A stretch of 54,602 nt of DNA from Oscillospiraceae bacterium. GTDB lineage: Bacteria; Bacillota; Clostridia; Oscillospirales; Oscillospiraceae. The position numbers and the translations under genes were made by a program. This document shows, piece by piece, positions 52,535-54,602 of the stretch (position 1 is its first letter; each line of letters begins with the position of its first letter). The DNA is taken from the NCBI GenBank assembly GCA_018385135.1, contig JAHAWY010000016.1, forward strand, positions 1-54,602, in the 5' to 3' direction. The notes under the pieces are model-generated. The model was not told where the DNA came from, made no database searches, and was given only the letters and a program-made list of their open reading frames with translations.

Positions 52535-53602
52535 TTACTGTATTGTAATGGTGCTGTCGGTCGGGACGATGGCGATGTATGTAGTGCCGCGCCCGAACTC
52601 AAGCTCCTTGCCGTTCTCGTAGGAGTAGAGGAAAGGCTTGTTATCGCCGCTGTGACTCCAGAGGATAGGAGCAGTAAGACCGCCGCTTATGAAATGACCC
52701 TTGCCTGTGCCGTAAAGGTCAACGGCGCGGCGACCGTAGCTGTCAATAATAGTGGTGTCGGCATAAAGCACAAGCAGGTTTTTAAACTGCACGGCTTCGC
52801 CTGTGTTGCCGTCAATATAATCAGAACCGAATTGAGCCGCGGTATAATAGCCGGTGTCGGGATGATAGGTGAAGTTTGTGTGCTTTAGTCCGCTGAAGCT
52901 GACATCTACCGTGGATGCAACGGCGGCGCTTTCACCCATTGTGACCTCGTCTGTGAATATCATGCCGTATTCGTATGAACCGTTGTGCTCGGTTTCATAG
53001 CCGAGAGTGGGCAGATAGTCAAGAATTCTGTCCGATGAGGTAAAGAGACTGTGCTCAACACCGTATTTCTGACGGTTGGGGTCACGATAGAAAACAGTGC
53101 CGCTGTAAGAGCCACGAACGCCGTCAATGTTGTCGATACCCTCGGAGGCGATATCGGAATAAGCCTGATCGCTGCCGCCGGCGTGGACGTAAATTGCGTC
53201 GTAGCTTTGAGCAATGTCAATGTAATATGGACGGGAGGAGCGCATACTGCCGATAACGCCAACATCGTCAAGCGTGGAAAAGATTGGCATCATGCGGGTG
53301 ATTTCGCCCTCAGCGAGAACCTCATAAATAATTTCCGCTTTGGAAACGCCGCAATGAGGCTGCGCAACCTTAATATTATTTATCATGACCGCGTAGGGAC
53401 GCAGAGAGGAAATGTCCTCCTCGATCTCAACGCCGGAAAGGGGGTCATAAATCGGCTCGGGAGTCGGCTCGGGAGTTTCGGGAGTGGGGGTGGTCTTTAT
53501 ATCAGGCGGCTGAGCGTTGCTATCTTCGATATTTTCCGTCTTGTTCCCGCAGGCGGTAAGCGTCATGATGAGCGCTAGCACAATGGGTAGTATTTTTTTC
53601 AT
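52535..53602 (-). CDS. DUF3048-family lipoprotein (YerB-like)
   Basis: The 355-residue protein has a lipoprotein signal (LTACG, C18), a Pro/Thr/Glu-rich linker (about 30-52) and a DUF3048 body: LRPYAVMINNIKVAQPHCGVSKAEIIYE, GVIGSMRSSRPYYIDIAQ and a C-terminal APILWSHSGDNKPFLY. The family is common on Firmicute cell surfaces; its function is unknown. GGAGG precedes the ATG. It is divergent from the UPF0340 gene. Confidence 0.92.
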   Translation of the reverse strand: MKKILPIVLALIMTLTACGNKTENIEDSNAQPPDIKTTPTPETPEPTPEPIYDPLSGVEIEEDISSLRPYAVMINNIKVAQPHCGVSKAEIIYEVLAEGEITRMMPIFSTLDDVGVIGSMRSSRPYYIDIAQSYDAIYVHAGGSDQAYSDIASEGIDNIDGVRGSYSGTVFYRDPNRQKYGVEHSLFTSSDRILDYLPTLGYETEHNGSYEYGMIFTDEVTMGESAAVASTVDVSFSGLKHTNFTYHPDTGYYTAAQFGSDYIDGNTGEAVQFKNLLVLYADTTIIDSYGRRAVDLYGTGKGHFISGGLTAPILWSHSGDNKPFLYSYENGKELEFGRGTTYIAIVPTDSTITIQ

Positions 53603-53669
53603 AAGAACCTCCGAAAAAAGCCAATATGTATGTAGTCTTATGTCGAATTATGTCGTATCTACTTTGGGT

Positions 53670-53698
53670 ATAATACTATCATTTTTGCGTGTTGTCAA
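53670..53698 (-). promoter_or_regulatory. Promoter of the DUF3048 lipoprotein gene
   Basis: Minus-strand TTGACA (53693-53698) and TATTAT (53670-53675) are 17 bp apart, about 67 bp before the ATG. Its -35 overlaps the -35 of the divergent promoter. Confidence 0.8.
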
Positions 53699-53720
53699 AC
53701 AGCTTGTGAGATGATAAAAT
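53692..53720 (+). promoter_or_regulatory. Promoter of the UPF0340 gene
   Basis: TTGTCA (53692-53697) and TAAAAT (53715-53720) are 17 bp apart. The two divergent promoters share the same 7 bp for their -35 elements, so they probably exclude each other. Confidence 0.7.
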
Positions 53721-53764
53721 AAATTCAGTGAAAGCAATCAATGAATAGTAAGGAAGCGTTATAT

Positions 53765-54304
53765 ATGTACGAAGATATTAAACAGGCGGCACGGAAGGCG
53801 ATTAGCGAGCTTTTGGAGCAGGCGAAGCTTCAACACGGTGAGATCGTTGTCGTAGGCTGTTCCTCAAGCGAAATCGTGGGCGAAAAAATCGGAAAGGGCT
53901 CAACACCCGACGCTGCAAACGCCGTGCTTGACGGCATTTTGCCCCTTATAAAAGAAAACGGGCTTTTTCTTGCCGCACAGTGCTGCGAGCATTTGAACCG
54001 CGCGCTTGTTGTTGAGCGCGAGGCAGCGGAGCGCTTTAATTTGGAAATCGTCTCCGCAGTTCCAAAGCCCAAGGCAGGCGGCTCATTTGCTGCGGCGGCA
54101 TATCTTGCATATGCCGAGCCTGTGCTTGTTGAGCATATAAAAGCCTCCGCGGGACTGGATATTGGCTCAACCCTCATAGGTATGCACCTGAAGGACGTTG
54201 CCGTTCCGCTGAGATTGGAAATTAAAACCATAGGCGAAGCGAGCGTTACCGCCGCTCGTACCAGACCCAAGCTTATCGGCGGTGCCAGAGCTCAGTACGA
54301 ATGA
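53765..54304 (+). CDS. UPF0340 / TIGR01440-family protein (YwlG-like)
   Basis: The 179-residue cytoplasmic protein matches YwlG-type proteins: VVVGCSSSEIVGEKIGKGS, AAQCCEHLNRALVVE, and the C-terminal GLDIGSTLIGMHLKDVAVP. The function is unknown. The ATG at 53765 is preferred to one 24 bp upstream because AAGGAAG lies at a good distance and family members start near here. A terminator follows. Confidence 0.9.
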   Translation: MYEDIKQAARKAISELLEQAKLQHGEIVVVGCSSSEIVGEKIGKGSTPDAANAVLDGILPLIKENGLFLAAQCCEHLNRALVVEREAAERFNLEIVSAVPKPKAGGSFAAAAYLAYAEPVLVEHIKASAGLDIGSTLIGMHLKDVAVPLRLEIKTIGEASVTAARTRPKLIGGARAQYE

Positions 54305-54322
54305 TTAATACTCACAGCATAA

Positions 54323-54356
54323 AAGACGGCTGCCATTCATGGCAGCCGCCTTTATA
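54323..54356 (+). terminator. Terminator after the UPF0340 gene
   Basis: GGCTGCCAT and ATGGCAGCC form a tight stem, with TTTATAT downstream after GCC. Confidence 0.78.
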
Positions 54357-54602
54357 TAACTAATGTCCATATGCGTTACAGAGTTTTTCGTATAATTTAA
54401 CAAAATTGATAGGATTGATTTGTTAAAATAATAATTTTATGATTTAACGAGCTAATTTCAATTTTTACTCTTTCAAAACAAAAAACTTGCTGTTATAATA
54501 ACTGCAATTAGCTGCAATCGTCGTGCCTGTCACGCCGGGGCATAAAAAGCCGCAGAGTAATAAATCCGAAAACAGCTTTACTGTTTGGTATTCAAGGGGG
54601 TC
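54357..54602. other. AT-rich noncoding end of the window
   Basis: No gene is seen. A TTTAACAAA/TTTGTTAAA inverted repeat lies at 54396-54427. Downstream of the predicted promoter, the transcribed part contains GTCACGCCGGGGC and an AAACAG/CTGTTT hairpin, which look like a structured leader cut by the window edge. No known riboswitch could be assigned. Confidence 0.45.
54471..54499 (+). promoter_or_regulatory. Predicted extended -10 promoter for a gene beyond the window
   Basis: TATAAT (54494-54499) is preceded by TG at 54491-54492, an extended -10 element. The -35 position (TTTCAA, 17 bp upstream) is poor, which is acceptable for this promoter class. Confidence 0.5.

Noticed and set aside
54500..54602. 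c-di-GMP-I riboswitch at the window end
   Set aside because: GTCACGCCGGGGC recalls part of the aptamer, but the GGGCAAA and CGCAAAGCC elements are missing.

Overview
This window looks like the chromosome of a spore-lineage Firmicute, most likely a clostridium of the Oscillospiraceae/Ruminococcaceae type. The evidence is: strong Shine-Dalgarno sites in front of many TTG starts; consensus sigma-A promoters; a Spo0H-like sigma factor, a SpoIID-like protein and a sigma-G fragment; and families typical of Clostridia (TIGR04086, DUF4364, DUF3048, DUF3798, SLH-domain proteins, Mini-RNase III, RqcH). Most of it is housekeeping DNA. I see no prophage, CRISPR array, restriction system or insertion sequence.

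Layout. 1-487: five minus-strand tRNA genes (transcribed Val-Asp-Phe-Gly-Cys) behind a near-consensus promoter. 576-2659: hslO, a methyltransferase and a YerC-type regulator. 2877-5704: purA, then an NfeD/SPFH membrane pair. 5765-10317: an SLH-SH3-SGNH surface protein and the lysine/diaminopimelate genes asd-dapA-dapB. 10580-21863: a SpoIID-like protein, queA-tgt-yajC, a TIGR04086 protein, a possible SpoIIM-like protein, xerD, ruvC-ruvA-ruvB-glmM, a sigma-H-type factor and a zinc-ribbon protein. 22096-27637: a four-gene ABC importer with a DUF3798 binding lipoprotein. 28201-28717: tRNA-Arg and a truncated sigG. 28873-33774: birA-bioY behind a BirA operator, an ABC exporter and pepD. 33823-38629 (minus): an aldo/keto reductase-nitroreductase pair and a heterodimeric ABC exporter. 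38803-41838: a Fur-family (probably Zur) regulator and znuA-znuC-znuB. 41992-48791: a DEDDh exonuclease, uppP, ftsK, mrnC and rqcH. 48898-54304: an Ig/SLH surface protein, a Cys-rich protein of unknown function, DUF4364, asnA, a DUF3048 lipoprotein and a UPF0340 protein.

How genes work together. queA and tgt act in queuosine tRNA modification next to yajC of the Sec translocon. xerD, ruvCAB and ftsK serve recombination and chromosome segregation. birA and bioY couple biotin use to uptake. The Fur-family gene and znuACB form a metal-uptake unit with a near-perfect palindrome at the promoter. asd, dapA and dapB feed lysine and cell wall, and glmM and uppP also supply the wall.

The most unusual points are: the sigG gene that stops after about 100 codons beside a tRNA promoter; a DUF3798 transporter of unknown substrate whose first permease carries a large insert with an internal repeat; four TTTACATAA motifs, identical to the core of a Firmicute dif arm, in front of the SpoIIM-like/xerD genes; a well-formed BirA operator; and the putative Zur palindrome. 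No clearly new multi-gene system could be demonstrated from sequence alone.
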